64,000 nt of DNA. It comes from Bordetella avium. GTDB lineage: Bacteria > Pseudomonadota > Gammaproteobacteria > Burkholderiales > Burkholderiaceae_B. How positions within the stretch are numbered: position 1 is the stretch's first letter; each line of letters begins with the position of its first letter. Position numbers and translations under genes: made by a program. This document shows positions 18,796-28,097 of this stretch, in pieces. The DNA lies in NCBI RefSeq assembly GCF_034424645.1, contig NZ_CP139969.1, positions 682,001-746,000 of the forward strand. The letters run 5' to 3'. The notes under the pieces were generated by a model. That model was not told where the DNA came from, did not search any database, and saw only the letters and a list, made by a program, of their open reading frames with translations.

Positions 18796-19368
18796 CTAGC
18801 GCGCCAGGGCCTTGAGGGCCTGGCGTATGCCGTCCGAAACGCCGAGGCCCTCCGGCAGCGTCTTGAGGGCGGCCAGCGACTCTTTTTCGGAGTAACCCAG
18901 GGCCAGCAGGGCATTGAGAATATCGCTCTGACTGTCCGGCACGGCATGGGGGGTGGCGCCGATGTCCGCGCCCAGTTTGCCGCGCATCTCCAGCAACAGG
19001 CGTTCGGCCGTTTTCTTGCCGATGCCGGGTACCCGGGTCAAACGGCCACTTTCTTGCAGCGTGATGGCCTGAGCAAGTTCCGCCACCGACATGCCGGAAA
19101 GCACCGCAAGCGCGGTGCGCGCGCCGATGCCGCTGACCTTGACCAGTTCACGGAAGGCGGCGCGTTCGCTGGCCGTGCCAAAGCCATACAGCAGATGCGC
19201 ATCTTCGCGCACCACCAGATGCGTGAACAGCGTGACGCGCGCGCCGGTGTCGGGCAGCGCGTACAGCGTGCTCATGGGCACATCGATTTCATAGCCGATG
19301 CCATTGACGTCCACGCAGACCACGGGAGGGGTTTTTTCGATCAGGGTTCCGGTGATGCGGCCTATCAT
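18796..19368 (-). CDS. ruvA: Holliday junction DNA-binding protein RuvA
   Basis: A 190-residue protein with the three RuvA domains: an N-terminal OB fold beginning [12 protein letters not shown], two helix-hairpin-helix motifs ([15 protein letters not shown] near 72 and [16 protein letters not shown] near 107), and a flexible C-terminal domain that contacts RuvB (about 140-190). RuvA tetramers hold the four-way junction open. It lies 83 bp downstream of ruvC and is convergent with the split lipoprotein gene, 3 bp away. Confidence 0.96.
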   Translation of the reverse strand: MIGRITGTLIEKTPPVVCVDVNGIGYEIDVPMSTLYALPDTGARVTLFTHLVVREDAHLLYGFGTASERAAFRELVKVSGIGARTALAVLSGMSVAELAQAITLQESGRLTRVPGIGKKTAERLLLEMRGKLGADIGATPHAVPDSQSDILNALLALGYSEKESLAALKTLPEGLGVSDGIRQALKALAR

Positions 19369-19451
19369 GGGGAAGTCTCGCCAAGAGTCTGTGGGAATGA
19401 AAAGACATTGCGTCCCGCCAGGCCGGCGGGCGATGGCGGGATTCTATACGT

Positions 19452-19997
19452 TCAACCGAGCAGGCGTCCCTTGCGTATCCGGCTTTTGCCTGAGCGCGAT
19501 GTCGCCGCCAAGGGGGACAACCGTTCTTGCAGCGGGCCGGTATGGGCATGGCAGATGGCGCAGGCCAGCGCATCCGCCGAATCGGGGGCAGGGGTGCCAT
19601 TGAGCGACAGCAGGTGTTGCACCATCATCTGCACCTGTTCTTTGGCGGCGCGGCCCGTGCCGACCGTTGATTTCTTGATTTGCAGCGCGGTGTATTCGTG
19701 CACGTCGAGCCCGCTTTCCGCCAACGCGCACAGGGCTGCGCCCCGGGCGTGGCCCAGCAGCAGCGTGGATGAGGGATTGGCGTTCAGAAACACGATTTCG
19801 AGCGCGGCCACGTCGGGCCGCGTCTCGCGTGCCACCTCGCGCAGATTGTCGAGGATGACCTTCAGGCGTTGCGCCAGCGCCAGGTCGGGCGGCACGACGA
19901 TGGTGCCGCTGGCGATGTAGCGCAGGCGCGAGCCTTCGGCATCGACCACGCCGAAACCGGTGCGGCGCAGGCCGGGATCGATGCCGAGGATGCGCAT
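19452..19997 (-). CDS. ruvC: Holliday junction resolvase RuvC
   Basis: A 181-residue endonuclease with an RNase H-like fold. [13 protein letters not shown] at the N terminus supplies the first catalytic Asp (residue 6). LEIVFLN near 67 and the C-terminal [12 protein letters not shown] supply the remaining acidic residues. It cleaves Holliday junctions symmetrically. Its ATG overlaps the purH stop codon, indicating translational coupling in a purH-ruvC(-ruvA) transcript. It may have a C-terminal extension beyond the core. Confidence 0.96.
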   Translation of the reverse strand: MRILGIDPGLRRTGFGVVDAEGSRLRYIASGTIVVPPDLALAQRLKVILDNLREVARETRPDVAALEIVFLNANPSSTLLLGHARGAALCALAESGLDVHEYTALQIKKSTVGTGRAAKEQVQMMVQHLLSLNGTPAPDSADALACAICHAHTGPLQERLSPLAATSRSGKSRIRKGRLLG

Positions 19998-21586
19998 CAG
20001 TGACGGAAGTGACGCGTGCCGGTCAGGACCATGGCGATGCCATGCTCGTCTGCCGCCGCAATGACCTCGTCATCGCGTACGCTGCCGCCCGGCTGAATCA
20101 CGCAGGTCGCGCCTGCGGCCACTACCACATCCAAGCCATCGCGGAAGGGGAAGAAGGCGTCGGAAGCCACGGCAGAACCCTTGAGGGTCAGACCAGCGTT
20201 TTCCGCCTTGATCGAAGCGATGCGCGCGGAATCGATGCGGCTCATCTGGCCTGCGCCCACGCCCAGCGTCATACCGCCGCCGACAAACACGATGGCATTG
20301 GACTTGACGTATTTGGCGACCTTCCAGGCAAAGGCGAGATCGTTCAGCTCGGCTTCGGTCGGCTGGCGTTTGGTGACGACCTTGAGCGCTTCGCGCGGCA
20401 CCTGGAAGGCGTCGGGCGATTGCACCAGCCAGCCGCCGCCGACGCGCTTGACGTCAAAGGCGTTCTGGCCCGCGCCGGCCGGCACTTCCAGTACACGCAC
20501 ATTCTTTTTGGCCGCCAGAATCGCCAGAGCTGCGCCATCGTAGGCAGGGGCCAGCAGCACTTCCAGGAACTGGCCGCTCACGGCTTCAGCCGTGGCTGCA
20601 TCGACGGGGCGGTTGAAAGCGATGATGCCACCGAAAGCCGACGTGGGGTCGGTCTTGAACGCCTTCTGATAGGCCTCGAGATTGCTGCCCGCCACGGCCA
20701 CGCCGCAGGGATTGGCGTGTTTGACGATTACGCAGGCCGGGGTGTCAAAGCTGCGTACGCATTCCCAGGCGGCATCGGCGTCGGCAATGTTGTTGTACGA
20801 CAGTTCTTTGCCTTGCAACTGACGGTAATTGCCTAGCAGGCCGGCCGGACGCTGCGCATCGACGTAGAAAGCGGCGGTCTGGTGGGGGTTCTCACCGTAA
20901 CGCAGCGCCTGTTCTTGCTTGACTTGAATGGTCAGCGTGCGCGGCCATTCATTGCGTGCCGGCGCGGCGTCCTGTTCCGGCGCCGGTTCGGCGAGGCTGG
21001 TCAGGTAGGCGGCGATGGCGCCGTCGTAGGCGGCGGTATGGGCATAGACCTTGGAGGCCAGCTCCAGACGCAACGCATAGGACGTACTGCCAGTCTGATC
21101 GATTTCCGTCAGCACCCGGCTGTAGTCGGCCGGGTCGATCACGACCGTCACGCCACCGGCTTGCGTACCGTGGTTCTTCGCGGCGGCGCGCAGCATGGCG
21201 GGGCCGCCGATGTCGATGTTCTCGACGGCATCGGCGAAAGTGCAATCCGGCTTGGCCACGGTTTCGCGGAAGGGGTAGAGGTTGACCACCAGCATGTCGA
21301 TCCGGTCGATGCCCGAGGCGGCGATCGTGTCCATGTGCTCCTGGCTGTCGCGCCGGGCGAGCAGGCCGCCGTGAATCTTCGGATGCAGCGTCTTGACACG
21401 GCCATCGAGGATTTCAGGCGAACCGGTGTGCTGGGCGACTTCGGTGACGGTCAGGCCGGCGTCGGCCAGCAGGCGGGCAGTGCCTCCTGTGGACAGCAGG
21501 CGCACGCCACGTGCAGCCAGGGCACGGGCGAATTCCACGATGCCGGTCTTGTCGGACACCGAAAGCAGGGCGGTTTCGATTTTCAT
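19997..21586 (-). CDS. purH: Bifunctional AICAR transformylase/IMP cyclohydrolase
   Basis: A 529-residue enzyme catalysing the last two steps of IMP synthesis. The N-terminal IMP cyclohydrolase (MGS-like) domain begins [15 protein letters not shown] and contains STGGTARLL and [19 protein letters not shown]. The C-terminal transformylase domain has KHANPCGVA (catalytic Lys-His) and [13 protein letters not shown]. Length matches E. coli PurH (529). It lies downstream of fis and overlaps ruvC by one base. Confidence 0.97.
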   Translation of the reverse strand: MKIETALLSVSDKTGIVEFARALAARGVRLLSTGGTARLLADAGLTVTEVAQHTGSPEILDGRVKTLHPKIHGGLLARRDSQEHMDTIAASGIDRIDMLVVNLYPFRETVAKPDCTFADAVENIDIGGPAMLRAAAKNHGTQAGGVTVVIDPADYSRVLTEIDQTGSTSYALRLELASKVYAHTAAYDGAIAAYLTSLAEPAPEQDAAPARNEWPRTLTIQVKQEQALRYGENPHQTAAFYVDAQRPAGLLGNYRQLQGKELSYNNIADADAAWECVRSFDTPACVIVKHANPCGVAVAGSNLEAYQKAFKTDPTSAFGGIIAFNRPVDAATAEAVSGQFLEVLLAPAYDGAALAILAAKKNVRVLEVPAGAGQNAFDVKRVGGGWLVQSPDAFQVPREALKVVTKRQPTEAELNDLAFAWKVAKYVKSNAIVFVGGGMTLGVGAGQMSRIDSARIASIKAENAGLTLKGSAVASDAFFPFRDGLDVVVAAGATCVIQPGGSVRDDEVIAAADEHGIAMVLTGTRHFRH

Positions 21587-21652
21587 GATGGTGTGTGAGT
21601 CAGAGGCGTCCGGGCAGGGACGCAGAGAAAGGGTGATCTGTCAGCAGAGAGG

Positions 21653-21892
21653 CTAGGGCTGAATATTGTGCGCGAGCAGCTTCTTGCGCAGCGTATTACG
21701 GGTGATGCCCAGCATTTCAGATGCGCGCGATTGGTTGCCGCCCGAGCGCTCCAGGGCGACTTCGAGGACCGGGCGCTCGACGCAGCGCATCACCATGTCC
21801 CACATATCGTGGGGCTCGGAATCACCCAGGTCTTCGAAATAACGCACCAGGCTGGCGCGCACGCATTCTTCCAGGACATCTTTTTTGCTCAT
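21653..21892 (-). CDS. fis: Nucleoid-associated regulator Fis
   Basis: A 79-residue DNA-bending protein. The C-terminal helix-turn-helix (GGNQSRASEMLGITRNTLRKKL) is nearly invariant across Fis proteins. The N-terminal part is shorter than in E. coli Fis (98), as is usual in betaproteobacteria. Fis regulates rRNA promoters and stimulates site-specific recombination. It lies directly after dusB, the conserved dusB-fis arrangement. Confidence 0.95.
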   Translation of the reverse strand: MSKKDVLEECVRASLVRYFEDLGDSEPHDMWDMVMRCVERPVLEVALERSGGNQSRASEMLGITRNTLRKKLLAHNIQP

Positions 21893-21935
21893 TTTGATTT
21901 GAGTACAACAGCTATTTTTATGATGGAGCTGGCGC

Positions 21936-22961
21936 TTATGCCGCCAGCAAGTTCGGGGAGGCGGCGGTGTTTTGCTGGCCGTCTCCTATAAGCGAGTGAT
22001 CAAACCACTCGGCCACCGCGCGGAATTGTTCGGCGGTGTTGTCAATAAGGTTCATGCGGGCGCGAAAAGGCTCTGCTCCCGGCAGCGAGTCGATATACCA
22101 GCCTATGTGTTTGCGTGCGGTGCGCACACCGGTATGTTCGCCGTAGAAACGGTAGTGGTCGTCCAGGTGTTCGAGCAGCAGGTCGCGCATCTCGGCATGA
22201 CTGGGCGGCGCCAGCGTTTCGCCCGTGCGCAGGAAGTGGTCGATTTCACGGAATATCCAGGGACGGCCCTGGGCGGCGCGGCCGATCATGACGGCATCGG
22301 CGCCGGTGTAGCGCAGGACGTCACGCGCTTTCTCCGGGCTGTCGATGTCGCCGTTGGCCACCACCGGAATGCCGATTTCGGCCTTCACGGCGCGTAGGGT
22401 GTCGTATTCCGCCTCACCTGTGTACAGGTCGCAGCGGGTGCGACCATGCAGGGTGAGCAGGGCGATGCCACTTTGCTCGGCCATGCGGGCCACTCGCAGG
22501 GCATTGCGGCTTTCTCGGTCCCAGCCCGTGCGTGTCTTGAGCGTAACCGGCACGCCTAGCGGCGCGCAGGCGCCCACCACGGCATCCAGAATGCGTGCAA
22601 TCAGATCTTCGTGGCGCAGCAGGGCCGAGCCTGAGGCCATATTGCAGACCTTCTTGACCGGGCAGCCCATATTGATATCGATGATGCGGGCGCCCTTGTT
22701 CACATTGAACACGGCGGCTTCCGCCATCATGGCGGGATCGGCGCCTGCGATCTGCACCGAAATGGGGGCGATCTCGCCGTCATGGTTCAGCCGGCGCGAG
22801 GTTTTCACGCTATCCCATAGGCGTGGATTGCTGGCGGCCATCTCGGACACGGCATAGCCCGCCCCCAGCCGTTTGCATAGCTGACGGAAAGGACGGTCCG
22901 TCACTCCCGCCATGGGGGCGACGAAAACATTGTTGGAAAGAGACCAGGGGCCGATGCGCAT
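21936..22961 (-). CDS. dusB: tRNA-dihydrouridine synthase B
   Basis: A 341-residue FMN-dependent TIM-barrel enzyme that reduces a specific uridine in the tRNA D loop. Motifs include APMAGVTDRPFR at the N terminus, the catalytic Cys in DINMGCPVKKVCN near 100, LKTRTGWD, LHGRTRCDLYTGEAEY and VVANGDIDSPE. The ATG at 22961 was preferred to a GTG six bases earlier; neither has a clear ribosome-binding site. It forms the first gene of the dusB-fis unit. Confidence 0.95.
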   Translation of the reverse strand: MRIGPWSLSNNVFVAPMAGVTDRPFRQLCKRLGAGYAVSEMAASNPRLWDSVKTSRRLNHDGEIAPISVQIAGADPAMMAEAAVFNVNKGARIIDINMGCPVKKVCNMASGSALLRHEDLIARILDAVVGACAPLGVPVTLKTRTGWDRESRNALRVARMAEQSGIALLTLHGRTRCDLYTGEAEYDTLRAVKAEIGIPVVANGDIDSPEKARDVLRYTGADAVMIGRAAQGRPWIFREIDHFLRTGETLAPPSHAEMRDLLLEHLDDHYRFYGEHTGVRTARKHIGWYIDSLPGAEPFRARMNLIDNTAEQFRAVAEWFDHSLIGDGQQNTAASPNLLAA

Positions 22962-23066
22962 GCTCACATTTTAACCGTCTTGTGTCCGACCCCATTTTGC
23001 CTGCCCTCGGCGGATACCTATCCAGGGGCGGCGGCGTCAAGCTGGGCGCCAAGGGCAGGCTTGAAC

Positions 23067-24200
23067 TCAGACGCGAAAACCCTGCAAAAGGTGGCGTGAG
23101 AGCGGTGCTCGCAAGGGGGCGGCGAGGTCTAGCGCCAGCAGCGTCAGGCCGCAAGCATGCTCGACCGGGGCGAGTCCGGTGGAGAACACGCGCGGCATGA
23201 GGTCAGTCAGTCCGGCGGTAATCCAGCGGTCCGCCTCGCGGCTGCGGGCAAACTCGGCCAGCCGCTCCAGGGGAGGATCGGCGGGGTGCCACCCTTGCAG
23301 GGCCCGCGCCAGTTGCGCGGCGTCGCGCAGACCGAGGTTTAGCCCTTGGCCTGCTACCGGGTGCAGGGTTTGCGCCGCATTGCCTATGGTGGCCACACGT
23401 CCCTGGACTTGTGTGCGCCGCGCCTTGAGCGCCAGCGGGAAGATATGGCGTGGCGCTTCGCAATGCAAACGTCCGAGACGGTCGCCAAACGCCTGAGAAA
23501 GGGCGGCCGAAAACTGCCTGTCGTCCAGGGCAGCCAGCTCGCTGGCGCGCTCCGGCGCGACGCACCAGACTACCGAATAGCCCCCATTTTGCTGCGGGTG
23601 AGGCAGTAGCGCGATCGGGCCCTCGCGGGTGAAGCGCTCCCAGGCCCAGGCGGCGCGCGGCAGGGTGGCGCGTGCGCTCGTGAGGATGGCGTGCTGGCTG
23701 TAGTCGCGGCGCACATCGCTGCCACCCGAGCCGTCGCATTGCACGGCGATGCGGTAGCGCCTGCCGTTCAGCTCCACACCCTCCGGGCCTTGAGCGCTAA
23801 TGCTGGCCAGCGGGCCGTGCAGCACCGTCACGCCACTGCGAGCGACTTGTTCAGACAGCGTGGCGTGCAAGCCGGCGTAAGGCACGACGCTGCCCAGCTG
23901 CGGTACGTCGAAATCCTGGTGATTGATGACGGTGCGGCCAAGTCGGCCACGCTGCGAAACATGAATATGACGGATATCGGCGTGCTGGCGCGGCCAGGCG
24001 TCCAGGCTTTCGAGCAGAACCCGGCTGCCGAAGTTCATGGCCAGCACGCGGGGATCTGAGGCGGGCGCGGCGCGGCCAGGTTCGCCCGCCAGCAGCGCAA
24101 TGCGTTCTGGTTGCCTGGCGTTTTGCGCCAGCAACAGGGCCAGCGTCTGGCCTACGGGGCCTGCCCCGAGGATTGCGATGTCATAGACCGGTTCGTTCAT
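23067..24200 (-). CDS. UbiH/UbiF/VisC-family FAD-dependent monooxygenase
   Basis: A 377-residue flavoprotein of the ubiquinone-hydroxylase family. The N-terminal dinucleotide-binding motif is ILGAGPVGQTLALLLA. A middle motif reads CDGSGGSDVRRDY. The FAD ribityl motif GNAAQTLHPVAGQGLNLGLRDA is near residue 285. Such enzymes add hydroxyl groups to the ubiquinone ring. Which ring position is modified cannot be decided without comparison to UbiH, UbiF and UbiI. It lies 29 bp after pepP on the same strand, the pepP-ubiH neighbourhood common in proteobacteria. Confidence 0.88.
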   Translation of the reverse strand: MNEPVYDIAILGAGPVGQTLALLLAQNARQPERIALLAGEPGRAAPASDPRVLAMNFGSRVLLESLDAWPRQHADIRHIHVSQRGRLGRTVINHQDFDVPQLGSVVPYAGLHATLSEQVARSGVTVLHGPLASISAQGPEGVELNGRRYRIAVQCDGSGGSDVRRDYSQHAILTSARATLPRAAWAWERFTREGPIALLPHPQQNGGYSVVWCVAPERASELAALDDRQFSAALSQAFGDRLGRLHCEAPRHIFPLALKARRTQVQGRVATIGNAAQTLHPVAGQGLNLGLRDAAQLARALQGWHPADPPLERLAEFARSREADRWITAGLTDLMPRVFSTGLAPVEHACGLTLLALDLAAPLRAPLSRHLLQGFRV

Positions 24201-24237
24201 GCCTGGCATTTTACCGGTGCTTGAGGCCGCTGGCTTG

Positions 24238-25581
24238 TCACTCCCGCATCAGCGCTTCGATCTCCCGCGCGTTCACGGGCACACCCCGGCTTATCAGCTC
24301 GCAGCCTTCTTGCGTGACGAGGGCGTCGTCCTCGATACGTATGCCGATATCCCAGAACTTTTCCGGCACATCTTTGGCTCGGCGGACATAGATGCCGGGC
24401 TCGATCGTCAGCATCATGCCGGCTTCGAGCGTGCGCCAGGGGCGCGGTGCGCCCGGGGCAGTCGCAGGCGCCAGGTAATCGCCGACATCATGGACATCCA
24501 GGCCCAGCCAGTGCCCGGTGCGATGCATGTAAAAGCGCGAATAGGCGCCCGATTCCAGCACCCCGTCCAGGCTGCCGCGCAACAGCTTCTCGTCCAGCAT
24601 GCCCTGAGCCAGGACGCGCAGCGCTGCCTGGTGGCCGTCGTCCCAACTGCGTCCGGCGGCGGTGGCGCTGGCGGCGGCGGCCTGGGCGGCGACCGTCAGG
24701 TCGTAGAGCGCCCGCTGCGGTCCGCTGAAACGTCCGTTGACCGGGAAGGTGCGCGTGATGTCAGAGGCATAGCTGTCGTATTCGCAGCCGGCGTCAATGA
24801 GCACCAGTTCGCCGTCGCGCAGTTCGGCGTCACCTGCCTGGTAGTGCAGGATGCAGGCATTGGCTCCGGATGCCACGATGCTGTTGTAGGCCACGCTCTG
24901 CGCGCCATGACGCCGGAACTCATAAAGCAATTCGGCTTCGAGTTCATATTCGCGCATGCCGGGACGCACGGCGCGCATGGCGCGCGCGTGGGCGCCTGCC
25001 GAAATGCGCGCGGCGCGGCGCATTGCCGCGATTTCGGTCGGGTCTTTCACGAGCCGCATATCGGCCAGCAGGGGGTTGAGGTCATGTACCGTCTGCGGGG
25101 GCCTTGCACCCGCGCGGCCCTGCTCGCGGGCGGCCTGCATCCAGGTGTTCACGCGGGCCTGGGTGGCCGCGCCAGCCGTTTGCGATAGCCATAAGGCGGG
25201 ACGGTCCAGAAGCCAGGCGGGCAGGAGCTCGTCGATATCCTTGACCGGATAGGCGTCGTCCATGCCGAATTGCTCGGCGGCGGCCTCGGGCCCGACACGC
25301 CGCCCCTCCCAGATTTCCTGTTCCTCATTGCGCTCTCGGCAGAACAGCAATGCGCGCGTATCCGCGCCGGCAATGAGCACCAGCCAGGCGTCGGGCTCGA
25401 TAAAACCCGTCAGATAGTAAAAATCGCTGTCGTGGCGGTAAGGGTAGTCGGCGTCGCGGTTGCGCATGGCTTGCGGTGCCGTGGCGAGGATGGCGATACC
25501 ACCGCCTTGGGCGCGCATCCAATCCAGAACGCGGCCGCGGCGCGCCATGAAGGCAGAGGGGTCTAGGGCGGGCAGGCTCAT
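24238..25581 (-). CDS. pepP: Xaa-Pro aminopeptidase
   Basis: A 447-residue metallopeptidase of family M24B that removes N-terminal residues preceding proline. The N-terminal domain contains RHDSDFYYLTGF. The pita-bread catalytic domain carries metal ligands in LVLIDAGCEYDSYASDITRTFPVNG, the His of HRTGHWLGLDVHDVG, and Glu residues in LTIEPGIY and GIRIEDDALVT. The ATG at 25581 was chosen over an upstream TTG. Confidence 0.95.
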   Translation of the reverse strand: MSLPALDPSAFMARRGRVLDWMRAQGGGIAILATAPQAMRNRDADYPYRHDSDFYYLTGFIEPDAWLVLIAGADTRALLFCRERNEEQEIWEGRRVGPEAAAEQFGMDDAYPVKDIDELLPAWLLDRPALWLSQTAGAATQARVNTWMQAAREQGRAGARPPQTVHDLNPLLADMRLVKDPTEIAAMRRAARISAGAHARAMRAVRPGMREYELEAELLYEFRRHGAQSVAYNSIVASGANACILHYQAGDAELRDGELVLIDAGCEYDSYASDITRTFPVNGRFSGPQRALYDLTVAAQAAAASATAAGRSWDDGHQAALRVLAQGMLDEKLLRGSLDGVLESGAYSRFYMHRTGHWLGLDVHDVGDYLAPATAPGAPRPWRTLEAGMMLTIEPGIYVRRAKDVPEKFWDIGIRIEDDALVTQEGCELISRGVPVNAREIEALMRE

Positions 25582-25662
25582 GATGGGATTGCTCAAATAA
25601 TGAATTTTCCTACTGTAGCTTGGCGCGTGATAGCTGGGACTGGTCTTTTTTTGGGGCGCTGC

Positions 25663-25668
25663 TACAAT
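25663..25668 (+). promoter_or_regulatory. Putative -10 of the riboswitch-exchanger transcript
   Basis: TACAAT lies about 7 bases before the expected start of the riboswitch RNA. No good -35 is visible at the usual distance, so the promoter may need an activator or be weak. Confidence 0.4.
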
Positions 25669-25680
25669 CCGGCCACTGTC

Positions 25681-25820
25681 ATTGGGGAGTAGCCATCCTT
25701 TGTTTCCCCAAGGGAGTCAGCGTCAACAAACTTGGTGGTTCATCCCCATGGCGCTGACGGCCTTACGGCACCGCAACGCGGTCGCCGCAAGCAGCCAGGC
25801 GAGACCTTTGGCCTCATCGC
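25681..25820 (+). promoter_or_regulatory. yybP-ykoY-type (Mn2+) riboswitch
   Basis: The leader has the two hallmark blocks of this class: ATTGGGGAGTAGCC at 25681-25694 and GGCGAGACCTTTGGCC at 25798-25813. Between them are GTCAGCG at 25716-25722 and CGCTGAC at 25752-25758, which can form a closing helix. The same layout precedes mntP in E. coli. The class binds Mn2+ and turns on export genes. It lies 65 bp upstream of the exchanger start on the same strand. Exact ends need a covariance-model search. Confidence 0.85.
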
Positions 25821-25884
25821 GTTCACCCCAGCCGGGCGAGCCGCGTTGTTGCGCCAAAGCGATCTGCTCGTCCGGCTGTCTATC

Positions 25885-26883
25885 ATGTTGCTCTCGATCT
25901 TCCTATTTCTGCTGGCAGCCGCCACCATTTATTTCGCCTGTGAATTCTTTGTCAATGGCGTCGAATGGGTCGGGCATCGTTTTCGTCTGGGCGCGACGGC
26001 GACGGGCACCGTGTTGGCCGCTTTTGGCACCGCCTTGCCTGAAAGCGCAGTGACCTTTATTGCGGTCGTGTTTGGTCAGACCCCAGAGCAAAAAGAAATC
26101 GGCGTCGGGGCTGCGATGGGCGGCCCGCTTGTGCTCGCGACGCTGGCCTATGCCGTCGTCGGTTGGGCCTTGCTGCGCGTCCATCGGGGTAAGGCGTTGG
26201 CCACGATCAATGCCGATCAGCCCAGGCTTGCCCGGGACCAGGCCTGGTTCATGGGTATCTTCGTGGTCAAGCTCGGCCTGGGTTTGATTGCCTTTGCCTG
26301 GAAACCCTGGCTGGGCATTCTTTTCCTTTGCACCTACGGCCTCTACGTCAAGCGCGAACTTTCCAATGACGAAGACAGCCTGGACTGCGAAGATCTTGAG
26401 CCGCTCAAGTTGCGTCCTCGCGATCCGGAACCCTCGCTGTTCTGGGCCTGTACGCAGACGCTGCTTGCCCTGGCGGTCATTGGCGTTGCCTCGCACGTTT
26501 TCGTCCGTCAGATCGAGGTTCTTGGTGTGGCCATGGGCGCCTCTCCGCATTTAGCTGCCCTCTTGCTGGCGCCGGTGGCGACGGAACTGCCGGAAATCAT
26601 GAATGCGCTCATTTGGGTACGGCAGGGTAAGGAGCGTCTTGCGCTGGCCAATATTTCGGGCGCCATGATGATTCAGGCGACCATACCCAGTGCCTTGGGA
26701 ATCTTCATGACCCCCTGGCTGCTGGATGCGCCCCTGATCGCCGCTGGCCTGATGACGTTGGCGGCCATTCTGTTGCTGTGGCTGCGCTTTCGCCAGGGGC
26801 GTATGAATGTCCCTGCCCTGGCGGCCGTGGGCGGCATCTATGTCTTGTTCGCAGCCTATTTGGCTTGGTATTTCTACCCCTGA
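25885..26883 (+). CDS. CaCA-family cation exchanger, candidate Mn2+ exporter
   Basis: A 332-residue protein with about ten hydrophobic segments and two inverted alpha repeats: GTALPESAVTF near residue 50 and ATELPEIMNAL near 228, each with the acidic cation-binding residue. This is the sodium/calcium exchanger (YrbG-like) fold. The start at 25885 begins the first helix directly; longer in-frame ATGs run through the riboswitch and are rejected. The upstream riboswitch implies induction by manganese, so export of Mn2+ rather than Ca2+ is likely. That substrate is an inference. Confidence 0.85.
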   Translation: MLLSIFLFLLAAATIYFACEFFVNGVEWVGHRFRLGATATGTVLAAFGTALPESAVTFIAVVFGQTPEQKEIGVGAAMGGPLVLATLAYAVVGWALLRVHRGKALATINADQPRLARDQAWFMGIFVVKLGLGLIAFAWKPWLGILFLCTYGLYVKRELSNDEDSLDCEDLEPLKLRPRDPEPSLFWACTQTLLALAVIGVASHVFVRQIEVLGVAMGASPHLAALLLAPVATELPEIMNALIWVRQGKERLALANISGAMMIQATIPSALGIFMTPWLLDAPLIAAGLMTLAAILLLWLRFRQGRMNVPALAAVGGIYVLFAAYLAWYFYP

Positions 26884-27449
26884 GGATGTGTGTTGTCTCC
26901 GAGCAGGCGGGTGCGTGACGCCGCCATGATTTCGCGCGAGATGCGCTTGCCCCGCGTTGCGCGGGCAAGCAGCAAGGCGCCGACCATCGTGGCCACATCC
27001 GCCAGCGCTGCGTCGCGCGCATGCTCGGCGTGGTAGGTGGTTTGCAGGCGGCGCACCAATTCCTCCAGGCCCTGATGAAAGCGCTGGCGCACCGGCTTGT
27101 CTGTGTCTTCGCGGGCCACGTCGGCAGCCAGGGACACCATCGGGCATGGCGTCTTGGCAGACGCCGCCCTCGGGTGGAGATAGGCATTGATCAGGGTGGT
27201 ACGGGAGCCGGCGCTGGCCATTCGTATCTGCCACTGTCTTGCTGCCTCCGTGAAAGCATGGTCGCAGGCGACGGCATTGAGATCATCTTTAGACTTGAAA
27301 TGGCCGTAAAACCCGCCCGGCGTCAGACCGACTGCCCCCATCAGATCGGCCACGCTCACACTCAGGCCGCGTTCGCGGATAAGCCGCGATGAGGCGTGTT
27401 CGATCGCTGCTCGATTCTTTTCGGTTTGTGCTCGGGAGACGCGCGGCAT
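26874..27449 (-). CDS. TetR-family transcriptional regulator
   Basis: A 191-residue regulator. The N-terminal helix-turn-helix (SVADLMGAVGLTPGGFYGHFKSKDDL, about residues 32-57) is the TetR signature. The C-terminal ligand-binding domain is variable and contains PCPMVSLAADVARED, seen in TetR_C_33-like proteins. The start at 27449 gives MPRVSRAQTEKN. Its stop codon overlaps the 3' end of the cation exchanger by 10 bp. The target is unknown; no efflux pump or dehydrogenase is divergent from it. Confidence 0.88.
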   Translation of the reverse strand: MPRVSRAQTEKNRAAIEHASSRLIRERGLSVSVADLMGAVGLTPGGFYGHFKSKDDLNAVACDHAFTEAARQWQIRMASAGSRTTLINAYLHPRAASAKTPCPMVSLAADVAREDTDKPVRQRFHQGLEELVRRLQTTYHAEHARDAALADVATMVGALLLARATRGKRISREIMAASRTRLLGDNTHPQG

Positions 27450-27721
27450 GTCGGGGAGGCTTCGGTGGGGTTGCACCGCCGCTCAAGCTCGGAAGCGACG
27501 CCGAAATTCTGCTTAAGATGTTCGCCATGGCGGGCAACAACCATGAGGTTGCGGACCGACGCACGCGTGGGCATTCTCTTGAGCGTGCGCGCAGGCGCGG
27601 CCGGGGAGATGCCTCCGTGGCGGTCTCTCAGAAGCAGGGGCGAGTGGCAAGGCTCAGGCCTCAGGCGGAATCCGAGAGAAATATCCCTGCGCATATTTTG
27701 GGCGAACTTGCGTCAAAAACC
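27450..27721. other. Intergenic region upstream of the magnesium locus
   Basis: I see no convincing gene here. Open frames on both strands are Arg-rich or lack ribosome-binding sites. It separates the tetR start from the promoter of the mgtA-type leader and probably holds both promoters' upstream elements. Confidence 0.5.
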
Positions 27722-27750
27722 TTGTCCATGGGTATAAACCCGCGTAAAAT
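27722..27750 (+). promoter_or_regulatory. Putative promoter of the magnesium operon
   Basis: TTGTCC at 27722-27727 and TAAAAT at 27745-27750, 17 bp apart, predict a start near 27757. This would give a leader of about 340 nt before the first sizeable gene. A PhoP box (direct GGTTTA-type repeats) was not seen. Confidence 0.55.
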
Positions 27751-27780
27751 TATGTTGTTTTCAATCTCAGGAGTTGTTCT

Positions 27781-27834
27781 GTGAACACCGATTCCGGCGA
27801 CAGTAGTCGATCTTGTATCGACATTGCTGCTTAA
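27781..27834 (+). CDS. Short leader peptide 1 of the magnesium operon
   Basis: A 17-codon frame, MNTDSGDSSRSCIDIAA, starting with GTG seven bases after AGGAG. It is acidic and Ser-rich near its start. A perfect hairpin (GTCGAT-CTTGT-ATCGAC, 27806-27822) lies inside it. Its stop codon sits in the left arm of a second stem-loop at 27828-27875. The position, about 25 nt into the predicted transcript of a Mg2+ transporter operon, suggests a regulatory upstream ORF. Function is inferred only. Confidence 0.5.
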   Translation: MNTDSGDSSRSCIDIAA

Positions 27835-27875
27835 CAGAATCCGCAGAACAAAGTCTCTGCCGCGCCTGTTAAGCA
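27828..27875 (+). promoter_or_regulatory. Stem-loop overlapping the stop codon of leader peptide 1
   Basis: TGCTTAACAG (27828-27837) pairs perfectly with CTGTTAAGCA (27866-27875). GCAGA and TCTGC form an inner stem with a symmetrical 5/5 internal loop. A ribosome stalled or released at the end of the peptide would change whether this forms. It competes in time with the hairpin at 27806-27822. Confidence 0.6.
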
Positions 27876-28097
27876 ATGCAGGTTGCGGCGTCCCGCCTAA
27901 AAGCGCTGATCTGGCACCGCTGGTTTCCAGAGCAGTTTCAGCATCGCGCTGATGCTTACGGGCAAGTCTCCCAACATATCCGCCAGAACCGCCGTTTTTG
28001 CCGCGTGCCCGGTTGCGCCTGTCGTGCCAGCCTGAGCCGTGTTTTGCCGGTGTGTGTGCTCGCAGTGCGTCTCCGATTTGCTGTTACGGAGGTCGTT

